Shown here: positions 7,483 to 16,343 of the stretch, in pieces | Position numbering within the stretch: the stretch's first letter is position 1 | Layout of the letters: every line of letters begins with the position of its first letter | DNA from: CAVRXT01 sp049644285 | Lineage (GTDB): Bacteria > Acidobacteriota > Terriglobia > Acidiferrales > UBA7541 | Direction of reading: 5' to 3' | DNA: 64,000 nucleotides | Assembly: GCA_049644285.1 (NCBI GenBank) | Contig: JBARRP010000305.1 | Location: 4,028 to 68,027 of the forward strand | Made by a program: the position numbers and the translations under genes | Notes under the pieces: generated by a model | Databases searched by the model: none | Told to the model about the DNA's origin: nothing | The model's input: only the letters and a program-made list of their open reading frames with translations

Positions 7483-9915
7483 ATGCAGGATTTTCTCTTT
7501 GACCTGCGTTACGGCGCGCGCATGCTTCTGAAGAAGCCCGGCTTCACGCTCGCCACCGTTCTGACCTTGGCGCTTGGGATCGGATCGAACACTGCCATCT
7601 TCAGCACCGTCAACGCGCTTCTTCTTCGCCCTTTCACGTTTCCTCAGCTCGACCAACTCGTCCTGATTCAGGCGCGGTCCGCAAACGGCGATCTTTCGGA
7701 GACGCGCCTCGCTCTCGCCGAATTCCTGGACCTGCGCAGCAATACACGCGTGTTTGAGCAAATCGCTGCATACCGATTCTGGAATTTCAACTTTGATCTC
7801 ACCGGGACGGGTGAACCGGAGGGAATCGAGGGTTATCTTGTCTCGCCCAACTTTTTCGATCTCCTCGGAGTTCGTCCCACCTTGGGTAGCGGCTTCCTTC
7901 CCGAAAACGAGGAACCTGGAAGAAACAACGTTGTTCTTCTCAGCTATGGTTTGTGGCAACAGAAATTCGGCGCCGATCCCGAAGTCGTCGGCAAGGCGTT
8001 TCAAATTAACGGCCGCCGCTTCACCATCAGCGGAGTGATGCCGAAGGAATTTCGTTACCCGCTTGGGGGCGAGATGTGGGCGCCGCTTCCGATCACGCCG
8101 GGCGACAGGGAGCAACACACCCAGACGTTTCTCTTAGCTCTCGGACGGATCAAGCCTGGCTCCGGTGTGAAACAGGCACAGGCCGAGCTCGACCAGTTCG
8201 CGGCGCGCTGGGCCAAGGAGTATCCCAGGAACAACACCGGCAGGACGCTTTCCCAGTCGCTGGTGAGGCAGGAGCAATACAAGTTTTCACTGCCGCTTTT
8301 TCTGATGCTGCAGGCCGCCGCGGGATTTGTCCTGCTGCTTGCGGGCGCAAACGTCGCCAGCCTGCTGCTCGCGCGCGCGATCGAACGCGAGAAGGAAATC
8401 GCGGTGCGCACGGCACTCGGAGCCAGCCGCTGGCGGCTATTGCGGCTTTTCGTTTGCGAGTCGACGCTGATCGCGCTCGTTGCCGCCGTCGTGGCTGCCG
8501 CCGTCTCGTTCTGGGGAGTCGATGTGATCCGAACGAGCATGCCTGCCGGCGTCGCGAAGTGGGTGGCGGGATGGAGCCAAATCCGCGTGGACGCCAGAGT
8601 CCTAAGCTTCACTTTGGCGCTGGCGGTCTTCGTCGGAATTTTGTTCGCGGTGTTCACCGCGTCCCGGATGTCGCGCCGTGAATGGAGCAATTCCCTTCGT
8701 GAAGGAGGAGCGACAGGAGGTCCCGGGCGTCACCGCGTGCTGGGTGCGCTGGTGGTGATGGAAATGACGGCGGCGCTGGTCCTGTTGGTCGGTGCAGGCC
8801 TCATGGCCAAGGGCTTCATCCATCTGGCCGACGCTTTCAGCGGGCTCGAGCCGGCAAGCGTCGTGAAGATGGAAATCGCCTTGCCGCATTCCGTCTACGC
8901 GGACGACCAAAAGATTGGCGGGTTCCTCGAATGGCTTCTTAAAGATGCTTCGGTGATTCCGGGAGTGCAGTTGGTCGCGGTGTCGGACAACATTCCGGCG
9001 AACAACGCAGATGACTCGAAAGGGGTTTTCAGCATCGCGGGCCGTCCGGCTCTCGCAGCGAGTGATCTCCCGAGCACCGACTACCAGTCCGTGAGTCCTG
9101 CTTTCTTCCGGCTGCTTCACATTCCGGTCGTGCGCGGGCGTGTGTTCGGAAATCAGGATGGTTCCAATGCGCAGCGCGTCGGCGTCATCAACGAAACCAT
9201 GGCGCGACGCTTCTGGCCAAAAGACGATCCCATCGGCCGGCAACTCAAGCTGGGCGCGAGCGATTCCGATTCGCCCTGGCTGACGATCGTCGGAATCGTC
9301 GGCGATGTGAAGCAGAATTGGTGGGACCCGCAGCCGCGGCCCACTCTTTACCTCCCTTACCTGCAAGCGCCGCAGTCATACGTCGATCTCGTTGCACGCA
9401 CTTCTGCGAATGGCACAGGGATCGCTGCTGCCATCCGCTCGCATATCTTGCGCCAGAACCCGCTGATCGCGGCGAAGGAAATCCAGATGATGGACGCGGC
9501 GATTGCCGATTCCATTGCTCCGATCCACATCATCGGCACGCTCATGATTGTGTTTGGCGTGCTGGCGCTGGTGCTGGCGGCCGTCGGCGTGTATGGAATC
9601 CTCGCGCACAGCGTGGCCGAGCGGACGCACGAAATCGGAATCCGCATGGCGCTCGGCGCGCAGCCGCGCTCCGTCCTCGGGCTGATTCTCCGCCATGCTT
9701 TGAAGCTCGCGGGAATTGGGCTTGCCATCGGCCTGCCGATAGCGTTCGGCCTCAGCCGGGTGATGGCCAGCCAGCTTTTCGGCATCGTGGCGCTGAATCC
9801 GAGCATTCTGGCGGGAATCGTCCTGGTTCTGATCGTGGTCGCGGCGCTGGCGGGGCTGGTGCCTGCCTGGCGCGCCTCGCGCGTTGACCCGATGATCGCC
9901 CTGCGCATGGAATAG
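7483..9915 (+). CDS. ABC transporter permease, orphan duplicated FtsX/MacB type (ADOP family)
   Basis: The start is ATG 7483 with AGGAGG at 7473-7478. The 810-residue protein begins with the family hallmark DLRYGARMLLKKPGFTLATV, followed by LALGIGSNTAIFS. It then has a MacB-type periplasmic domain (about 45-250), a first FtsX transmembrane block (about 275-440, including EKEIAVRTALGASRWR), a second periplasmic domain (about 470-670) and a second FtsX block (about 690-805, including RTHEIGIRMALGAQPRSVLG). This duplicated architecture is that of the permeases known to be greatly expanded in Acidobacteriota. No ATPase gene lies beside it. The substrate and energising partner are unknown. Membrane location is certain from the eight or so hydrophobic segments. 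Confidence 0.92.
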   Translation: MQDFLFDLRYGARMLLKKPGFTLATVLTLALGIGSNTAIFSTVNALLLRPFTFPQLDQLVLIQARSANGDLSETRLALAEFLDLRSNTRVFEQIAAYRFWNFNFDLTGTGEPEGIEGYLVSPNFFDLLGVRPTLGSGFLPENEEPGRNNVVLLSYGLWQQKFGADPEVVGKAFQINGRRFTISGVMPKEFRYPLGGEMWAPLPITPGDREQHTQTFLLALGRIKPGSGVKQAQAELDQFAARWAKEYPRNNTGRTLSQSLVRQEQYKFSLPLFLMLQAAAGFVLLLAGANVASLLLARAIEREKEIAVRTALGASRWRLLRLFVCESTLIALVAAVVAAAVSFWGVDVIRTSMPAGVAKWVAGWSQIRVDARVLSFTLALAVFVGILFAVFTASRMSRREWSNSLREGGATGGPGRHRVLGALVVMEMTAALVLLVGAGLMAKGFIHLADAFSGLEPASVVKMEIALPHSVYADDQKIGGFLEWLLKDASVIPGVQLVAVSDNIPANNADDSKGVFSIAGRPALAASDLPSTDYQSVSPAFFRLLHIPVVRGRVFGNQDGSNAQRVGVINETMARRFWPKDDPIGRQLKLGASDSDSPWLTIVGIVGDVKQNWWDPQPRPTLYLPYLQAPQSYVDLVARTSANGTGIAAAIRSHILRQNPLIAAKEIQMMDAAIADSIAPIHIIGTLMIVFGVLALVLAAVGVYGILAHSVAERTHEIGIRMALGAQPRSVLGLILRHALKLAGIGLAIGLPIAFGLSRVMASQLFGIVALNPSILAGIVLVLIVVAALAGLVPAWRASRVDPMIALRME

Positions 9916-10073
9916 AGCGCAGCACTCCAGATCTCCTCGCCGGTTCCGGCGGGATAACCAGTATGTGATTCGCACGACTTCGTTCCAAGTTGAATCTCGA
10001 AGCGTTCCGCTGCAAACTACCGTCGCAATTCACCTCCCGCGATAAGAAAGCGGCAGTCCGGGATCATCCATTC

Positions 10074-11507
10074 GTGGCGTCAGCGAACGTCAGTCTCGCA
10101 GCGGCTGAGGCGCAAATTGAGGCGCGCAGCGCCGTGCTTCGTAAAGAGCTCGGCATCACTGATCTGGTGCTGGCTCAGATTCTGCTCGTGGTGGTTCCCG
10201 AGTTTTTCGCCACCGCCGTGAAGGCCGGCTCTTCCCACGTAGTCCTGTGGCTTCTTGCCATGGTGCTATTTTTTATCCCCCAAGCGCTCGTCGTGAGCCA
10301 TTTGAATCGGCTGATGCCGCTCGAGGGAGGGCTGTACGAATGGGCGCGGCTGGCGTTCAACGATCAGATCGGGTTTCTCGTAGCCTGGAATGTATGGCTC
10401 ACCGTGACCCTCCAGGTGGCGCAAATCGGGCTTGTGACGATGACATACGTCTCGTATGCCATCGGGCCTCAAGCGGCCTGGGTTGCTTCAAACAAATGGT
10501 TTCTTGTTGCCGCGTCTTTTGGGCTCATCGCAGGGATGATGTTTGTGGCGCGTCTCGGGTTGAGCGTCGGCAAGTGGGTGAGCAATGCTGGAAGCGCGTT
10601 CACGGTCGTTACGATCGGGGCGCTCGCTGTGATGCCATTCGGTCTCTTCTGGCATGGGACACTATCGGATTACCACCCGCTCCGCTTGGTCTCACCGTCT
10701 CCCTCTGTCTTCAGCCTCAGCGTTTTCAGCAAGATGACATTCGGAGCGCTGTCAGGATTCGAGCTCGTGGCCATTTTTGCGGGGGAGTCGCGCAGCCCGG
10801 GGCGCAACATCGCCCGGTCCATTCTTTTCACCGCGCCGATTATTGCGCTGCTCTACATCCTGGGGACGAGTTCGATTCTGGCGTTTGTTTCGCCGGACGC
10901 CGTAGACGTCATTGGGCCGATCCCGCAGGCGCTCAGCTTGGAATTCCGCTCATTCGGCTTTGCGGGGATCCTTGTTCCGTGCGCGATTCTCCTGCTGCTC
11001 GCGAATTATCTCTGCTCGTACACTCTGTACTTCAGCGCGAACACCCGGCTACCCATGGTCGCGGGGTGGGATCATCTGCTGCCCGGCTGGTTTACGCGGC
11101 TGCATACCAAATACAAAACTCCGGTCAATTCCATTCTCTTCATGGGAGGAGTCGCCCTGGTTGCCAGCGTGGCCGTGCTGATCGGAGTCGGCGAACAGGA
11201 AGCATTCGCGCAACTGCAAATCTGGACCTGGGCGTTTTACGGGCTGGCCTATCTGGCCATGTTTGCGATTCCGCTCTTGGCGCGGAAAGACCGAGGAATC
11301 CGTCCGGGGCGGTGGCTGCGCGTCGCTGCCAGCTCCGGTTTTTTGGTGACACTGGTGTTTGTCTTGCTGGCGGTTGTTCCCATCGTTCACGTCGAAAGTG
11401 TGCCAGCGTATGCGTGGAAAACCGCCGCAGTTCTCATCGGGACGAACGCCTTGGGCGCAATGCTTTATCACACCGGCCGGCGAAGGGCGGCACACGGCCG
11501 GGAGTGA
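10074..11507 (+). CDS. APC superfamily amino acid permease
   Basis: This is a secondary transporter of the amino acid-polyamine-organocation superfamily, with about 12 transmembrane helices and roughly 477 residues from the chosen GTG at 10074. The first helix is preceded by LRKELGITDLVLAQILLVVV. Helix 1-2 and the MPLEGGLYEWA motif match the family, as does SGFELVAIFAGESRSPGRN in the middle. A TTG at 9990 would add 28 residues (including FRCKLPSQFTSRDKKAAVRD) unlike family N-termini; neither start has a convincing Shine-Dalgarno. The substrate is not predictable. No catabolic neighbour suggests one. Confidence 0.85.
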   Translation: MASANVSLAAAEAQIEARSAVLRKELGITDLVLAQILLVVVPEFFATAVKAGSSHVVLWLLAMVLFFIPQALVVSHLNRLMPLEGGLYEWARLAFNDQIGFLVAWNVWLTVTLQVAQIGLVTMTYVSYAIGPQAAWVASNKWFLVAASFGLIAGMMFVARLGLSVGKWVSNAGSAFTVVTIGALAVMPFGLFWHGTLSDYHPLRLVSPSPSVFSLSVFSKMTFGALSGFELVAIFAGESRSPGRNIARSILFTAPIIALLYILGTSSILAFVSPDAVDVIGPIPQALSLEFRSFGFAGILVPCAILLLLANYLCSYTLYFSANTRLPMVAGWDHLLPGWFTRLHTKYKTPVNSILFMGGVALVASVAVLIGVGEQEAFAQLQIWTWAFYGLAYLAMFAIPLLARKDRGIRPGRWLRVAASSGFLVTLVFVLLAVVPIVHVESVPAYAWKTAAVLIGTNALGAMLYHTGRRRAAHGRE

Positions 11508-11625
11508 ACTCGGCTTCCCTCGAGTCGAATCCCTTGAACCGGGCGGCTACGTCTTCTTCCCAGTGGCAATTTGTTGACACGTCGTTCGGGGCGGGTAGTC
11601 ACGAATGGAGCAGCGAGGAAGCTGA

Positions 11626-12309
11626 CTACGGATCGGAAAGGAATCGCAGTATCTCGCGTAACAGCCGCTCTCCCTGATCCGTCGCGAATATAAACTGCGC
11701 GTGGGCGGAACCATCGAGGATCACCAACTCTTTCGGGCCAGGGGCTCTCTCGTACTGGTTGCGAATCTTGGGAAGTCGCAGCGATCCGCTGCCGTCTCGG
11801 TCGTCGCGACTCACGATGAACAGTTTGCGGCCCTTCATCTGCTCGGGCTTGTCGATCACGCCGCCTGCCAGCAGCACCACGCGATCGATCACGCCGGGCT
11901 CAGCCTCAACCGACGCTTCGGCGGCCGCGTCGGCGCCAAAGGTTGCCCCTACAACCGATACGGTCTTCGCGCCGGTCTTGTGAAGGTACTGAACCGCGGC
12001 CAACACATCGTACTGCACGCCGTCGTCGCGGGACTTGGATTGGGGTCCGCCGCGCGACTGGCCTCTTCCGCGGAAGTCGATAGCCAGCGCGCGGTATCCC
12101 GCCTTGGCCAGCGCCCGTGCCTGCTTCTCCCAACTGGTTTTGTCGAACCGGCCTCCATGCGCCAGCACGACGCCGCGGTCACCTTCTCCGTAAACGTCGG
12201 CGTAGACGACTCCCCCGTCCTGGGTTGGAAAGGAGACGTGCTCCCGCGCTGCGGAGAACTCCGGGAGAAGAACAGTCGCCAGAACCAGGATCGCTCTAAA
12301 GGTGAGCAT
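11626..12309 (-). CDS. Secreted alpha/beta hydrolase-fold protein with Thr in the nucleophile position
   Basis: The start is set at 12309, which begins a signal peptide (FRAILVLATVLLPEFSAA, residues 4-21); the frame is open further upstream. The 227-residue precursor has a normal alpha/beta hydrolase fold: GVVLAHGGRFDKTSWEKQA, then LAIDFRGRGQSRG, and the elbow VVGATFGADAAAEA. Here the expected nucleophile serine of G-x-S-x-G is Thr123 (codon ACC). The acid candidate is Asp170 and the histidine is His203 in DGSAHAQFIF. A Thr nucleophile is unusual for the family; the protein may be inactive, or its chemistry may differ. Export to the periplasm is likely. Confidence 0.8.
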   Translation of the reverse strand: MLTFRAILVLATVLLPEFSAAREHVSFPTQDGGVVYADVYGEGDRGVVLAHGGRFDKTSWEKQARALAKAGYRALAIDFRGRGQSRGGPQSKSRDDGVQYDVLAAVQYLHKTGAKTVSVVGATFGADAAAEASVEAEPGVIDRVVLLAGGVIDKPEQMKGRKLFIVSRDDRDGSGSLRLPKIRNQYERAPGPKELVILDGSAHAQFIFATDQGERLLREILRFLSDP

Positions 12310-12516
12310 TGGGGAATTGTACCGCGGACGGAACAGGGATTCGTTAGACAGCTTTCCGGGAACGTGTGTGACCGAAGTAAAGGACAAGCGCACTGACCGC
12401 AGCCGACCGGGTAGTTCCAGAGTCCGAGACCTACCTTGAAGGAATTGTCATACAACGGCAAATCAGCAAGGTGGTGGTTCGGCAGTCTTGTGGGGCAACG
12501 CCGTACTTCCCTTACC

Positions 12517-12624
12517 TCAAGCGGGAGTGCGGCGATAAATCCATTCGGGCTGTTCGATGCGGACGACGCAAGCGTCGCCCCTACGGGAATTCATGCGCTC
12601 GACCACGGATGTAACTAGATAGCG
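12517..12624 (-). pseudogene. Decayed 3' end of a second pqqE gene
   Basis: Read on the minus strand, this stretch translates to VTSVVERMNSRRGDACVVRI, then EQPEWIYRRTPA and a stop. The intact pqqE product at 16344-17450 ends VTTVVERVNSGRGDAGVVRI, then EPPEWIYRPNPA. The DNA match runs from the stop codon for about 90-100 bases at roughly 85 percent identity and then ends abruptly on both sides. It is therefore a remnant of a related but not identical pqqE. It sits 25 bases beyond the stop of the TonB-dependent receptor gene, so the receptor is bracketed by two pqqE 3' ends. Confidence 0.85.
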
Positions 12625-12649
12625 GGTGGCCGTGCCACAAAACAAACTC

Positions 12650-15600
12650 TTAGAATTCCAAGCGGGCCTCGAATGCGATCATGCGGGGAGTGCTATCGCC
12701 GCCAAGACCGACGCCGAGCAGGCCGGTTGGCGGAGAGGTGGTGTAAGTGAGTGCACCAAACCCAGTCTGGGTAGAAGGCTTTCCCGGAATGCCGGCCAGC
12801 ACCATGCTTGGAAGGCCAAAATTCGGATGGTTGAGGACATTAAAGAATTGAGTCTCGAACCGCAGCTTGACACGGTCGGTCACGGGGAACCATTTCGTCA
12901 GGTAGAAGTCGCTCCAGAAGAAATCCGGACCGCGCAGGGCGTTGCGGCCGAGATTTCCGAATTGGCAGGTTTGCGGAGTGTTGCCACCGAAGCAGGCGCC
13001 AGAGCTCGGGTCGACGGTCGACACAAAAGCATTCGGATTGAGCCACTGAAGGGTGCCGGGCTGCGTCACGCCCGAAATGGGATGGTGTTCGTAGAGCGGG
13101 ACGCCGGGAACGACACTGGCGAACTGTGGGCCACTGCCCTGAGCAATACCGTTTCCGTTTGCTGAATAGGGGGTGCTCAGGACGGAGAACGGAATTCCAC
13201 TATGCCAAAAGACGGTTCCCGACACCTGCCAGCCGTTGAGCGCGTAACCTAGGCCACGGCTGCGTACTTTGATCGGCAACGCATAGACATATTCGGCATT
13301 GAGATTGTGCCGGATGTCGTAGTCGCAGGGTCCGTAATCCCGCGCAAGCTGCCCCGGCAGAGGGGAAAGGATCGCGCCGGCGGCGAATTGCAGGAATCCG
13401 CCGTTTGAGACTGTGTCCATGCAGCGGCTAAACGTGTAGTTGAGTTGTCCCTGCAGACCATGCCCCAGACGCTTCGCAGCCGTTAGTTGGAGGCCGTTGT
13501 AGTGACTGTTCGCGCCGGTGGAAAACTGCGTCACCGCGCCAAACCTCGAATCTATCGGCCGCTTGTAAGGAAACGGCGCAAAACATCCTTGGCACACCGT
13601 TTGATAGCCGTTCACTTGAGTGAGATACGGCTGGTTGACCGCACGGGTACCCACGTATTGCGCGCGCATGCTTCCGGTAGTCCCAAACTGATGTTCTATG
13701 CCAAAACTCCACTCGATGAAGTAGGGCGCGTGGAGTGTTCCGCTTGGGACGGCGGTAATAGCGACGGGTGGGAGACAAGCGGCAGGGTTTGCTCGTGGGG
13801 ATGCGCATGAGAGTTCACCACGTGTAAGTCCCGAACTGAAAGTCTGGTTCGCCGCGAGGGTTGCGTCAACGGCACTGCCAGGCACGCCCGGCGCGATGGC
13901 CGTCCCGCCCACGGCGCCGAGGAGACCACCCTGAAAGCCTTTGACGTAGGGCGGGTTGACGCCGATGATGTCGGCGACACTACCCGGCAGAATATCGCTG
14001 AAAAGTCCGAAACCGGCGCGCAGGACGGAATTGGGCCCAAACTGCCAGGCGATAGCGGTTCGCGGCTGCCAAATTGCGAGCGGTGTAGAGGAGAAGAGAT
14101 TGCTGAGCTGGATTTGAATGGCGGCGTTCAGCGGCTGATCGACGCCATGAGAGATCGAATTGAAAGAGTCGTGCAGACGGGCGACCTCCTTATGCGGATT
14201 GAGCGGATTCGAATTGAACGTATCGCGGATGCCGAATGTCCAAGTAAGCTTCGGAGTCACCTTCCAGGTATCTTGCGCGTAGAGATCCAGATTGAGGAAT
14301 CGGAAGGGTTCGTTCGCGGTCAGCGGGAAATTTTTCGTTGCGGTAGACGCAACTCCATAGATGAACTGCGGCAAAGTGGCGTAGGTAACGGTGGGAACTG
14401 TTCCTTGGCCGAAATCGTAGTCGTTCAGGCGCAAAACTCTGGTGTTCGTTCCAAACCTCAGTTCGTGAGCGCCATAGCTCCAAGCGAGATTGTCATTGAT
14501 GAAGAAGCGAGAAGCGCGCCTTCCTTGGACCCAGGTGTTGTCGAGCCCTCCGATTGTAGTGAAGGGTGCATTCGCACCGATGCCTTGTAACACAATCGGG
14601 AATGCGGCGAGCGTCCTCTGAAAATCACTGGGACCGAACAGGCTTTCATACCAGGAAAATGCCGGATTGAAATAGTTCACAAGGTTCTGTGAGAAGACAT
14701 GGGTGTAACCCGCCGCAAATGAGTAGAGCGGCTGAGGGGAGACCGCGTCGAACCGAGAGTTGATAGGATCTGTGTAGGCAGCTTGCACGCCGGTATCGGC
14801 CTGAAAGCGATACCAGGCGGTGTTTTTCTCGTTGATGTTGTAGTCGATGCGAACCGTCTGCACCTGTTCGTGGTCATCGCTGGAGTGTGAAACGCTTTGC
14901 CGATTCGCACAGCCGTTTCCATGAGGCGGGTTGCCTGTTGCCGGAGCACCGTCTGAATTGAAAGGACATCCGAGTATTGCGAGAGCCGTTCCGCTTGTAT
15001 TCCCGTAGAGTGAAAACATCTTCTGATAGAACGGCACTAATTGAGGTGCCGCCGGATAGCTCGATCCGGCTACTGAGTCCGTTCCACCGAGCGGGAGCTG
15101 CTGTAAGACATACTTTTGGAATGAAGCGGTGGGAACGGTTGCGGGCGTGACGATGGGCAGCGCAATCCGAACCCATTCGGTATCAAAGAAGAAAAACAGC
15201 TTGTCGTGGGCGATCGGCCCGCCCAAACTGCCTCCGAAATGATTCACGGTCGAGCGTGGTTTATGATTCCCGGGTGTCGCATTCGTGAAATAGTCCGCTG
15301 AATTCAGGATCGAGCCGTTCCACAGCTCGTAGAGATTCCCGTGAAACTCATTGGCGCCGGACTTGGTGACGTAGTTGACCTGGGATGCTCCGTAGCGGCC
15401 TTGATCGGCCGAATAGGAAAGGACGTTGACGGTCACCTCGGAAATTGAATTGAGCCCCAGCACAAGATTGGTCGAGAGGCCGCTGTTGAGATTGGTGAGC
15501 GGGTCGTTGGTTTCGAGGCCGTCTACGATATATCCATTTGAAAGTGCCGGAAGCCCGTTGAACTGTACGTTGCCATACCCATTTGTGCCACCAACGAAAT

Positions 15601-16120
15601 CATTACCGCTGCCGGCCGTATTGATCAGGGCGCCCGGGGCGAACTGCAGCGGGTGTGTTAAATCACCGCCTGGATTTGGAAGATCTTCCAGGGCCGGCGC
15701 ATTCAAAGTGGTCGATGTATTCGCATTTTCGGGGTTGATCAGTGGAGCTCCGCCGCTTACTTCAACCGTCTGCCCGAGTTGAGCCACCTTGAGCGTGAAA
15801 TCGACTGTCTGCCTCTGGCCCAGACTCGCGACCACATTGTCATGCTGCTGCGGCTCGAAGCCTTGTGCTTCCACTTTGACGGAGTATGTACCAGGCTTGA
15901 GCTGCGGGAAATTGAACCGGCCAGTATCATCGGTTTTGGCGCTGCGCGTCAGACCGGTCCCTCGGTCGGCGATCGTCACCGAGGCACTTGGCACAGCCGC
16001 GCCGCTCGAGTCGGTGACTTGGCCAACGATCGCGCTGGTGGTTTCACCCTGTGGGGATGCCTCTGCTGGAAAAAGAAAAGTGGCAGAGAGAAGAAGGGTC
16101 AAGTGGATTATGCGGGCCAT
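12650..16120 (-). CDS. TonB-dependent receptor, Oar-like with carboxypeptidase-regulatory-like domain
   Basis: The start is set at 16120, the head of a signal peptide (RIIHLTLLLSATFLFPAEAS). The 1,156-residue protein has a CarboxypepD_reg-like Ig domain (about 27-110; IVGQVTDSSGAAVPSASVTI), a plug (about 120-250; NPENANTSTTLNAPALEDLP) and a very long beta-barrel ending in aromatic F (EARLEF). This architecture is characteristic of the large TonB-dependent receptors of Acidobacteriota. It is the next gene after pqqE on the same strand, 223 bases downstream, so it may belong to the PQQ regulon. E. coli uses a TonB-dependent receptor (PqqU/YncD) to import PQQ, but this protein is of a different architecture. 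The ligand is unknown. Confidence 0.92.
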   Translation of the reverse strand: MARIIHLTLLLSATFLFPAEASPQGETTSAIVGQVTDSSGAAVPSASVTIADRGTGLTRSAKTDDTGRFNFPQLKPGTYSVKVEAQGFEPQQHDNVVASLGQRQTVDFTLKVAQLGQTVEVSGGAPLINPENANTSTTLNAPALEDLPNPGGDLTHPLQFAPGALINTAGSGNDFVGGTNGYGNVQFNGLPALSNGYIVDGLETNDPLTNLNSGLSTNLVLGLNSISEVTVNVLSYSADQGRYGASQVNYVTKSGANEFHGNLYELWNGSILNSADYFTNATPGNHKPRSTVNHFGGSLGGPIAHDKLFFFFDTEWVRIALPIVTPATVPTASFQKYVLQQLPLGGTDSVAGSSYPAAPQLVPFYQKMFSLYGNTSGTALAILGCPFNSDGAPATGNPPHGNGCANRQSVSHSSDDHEQVQTVRIDYNINEKNTAWYRFQADTGVQAAYTDPINSRFDAVSPQPLYSFAAGYTHVFSQNLVNYFNPAFSWYESLFGPSDFQRTLAAFPIVLQGIGANAPFTTIGGLDNTWVQGRRASRFFINDNLAWSYGAHELRFGTNTRVLRLNDYDFGQGTVPTVTYATLPQFIYGVASTATKNFPLTANEPFRFLNLDLYAQDTWKVTPKLTWTFGIRDTFNSNPLNPHKEVARLHDSFNSISHGVDQPLNAAIQIQLSNLFSSTPLAIWQPRTAIAWQFGPNSVLRAGFGLFSDILPGSVADIIGVNPPYVKGFQGGLLGAVGGTAIAPGVPGSAVDATLAANQTFSSGLTRGELSCASPRANPAACLPPVAITAVPSGTLHAPYFIEWSFGIEHQFGTTGSMRAQYVGTRAVNQPYLTQVNGYQTVCQGCFAPFPYKRPIDSRFGAVTQFSTGANSHYNGLQLTAAKRLGHGLQGQLNYTFSRCMDTVSNGGFLQFAAGAILSPLPGQLARDYGPCDYDIRHNLNAEYVYALPIKVRSRGLGYALNGWQVSGTVFWHSGIPFSVLSTPYSANGNGIAQGSGPQFASVVPGVPLYEHHPISGVTQPGTLQWLNPNAFVSTVDPSSGACFGGNTPQTCQFGNLGRNALRGPDFFWSDFYLTKWFPVTDRVKLRFETQFFNVLNHPNFGLPSMVLAGIPGKPSTQTGFGALTYTTSPPTGLLGVGLGGDSTPRMIAFEARLEF

Positions 16121-16215
16121 TGCCCGAAACCTTGCAGCAGTCAGATCGCGTGGCTTTGAACCAGTTTGTCCCAAAGGAGTGATCGCCGTCGTCCCTCCAC
16201 CGGCGAGCTTTCATA

Positions 16216-16252
16216 TTAACCTAAGTTAATTCCGAAAGTAAATTGGAGTATA
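16216..16252 (-). promoter_or_regulatory. Possible -10 box and operator upstream of the TonB-receptor gene
   Basis: On the minus strand a TATACT hexamer (16247-16252) lies about 127 bases before the receptor start. Between it and the gene is the inverted repeat TTAAC-CTAA-GTTAA (16216-16229). The AT-rich palindrome at a typical operator position suggests the receptor has its own regulated promoter. No convincing -35 box is visible. Confidence 0.35.
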
Positions 16253-16343
16253 CAAAGACAAGCTTAAGAGCCGAGAAGCGGAAGTCTTTAGAGTTGGAGC
16301 ACGGCGTGGTTCAGGCGGGCAAACTCAGCGATCCCAAACAAAT

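Noticed and set aside
10247..11677. 476-codon plus-strand frame over the amino-acid permease
   Set aside because: The permease frame has clear transmembrane and family motifs; this frame is Arg-rich and without helices, typical of an alternate frame in high-GC DNA.
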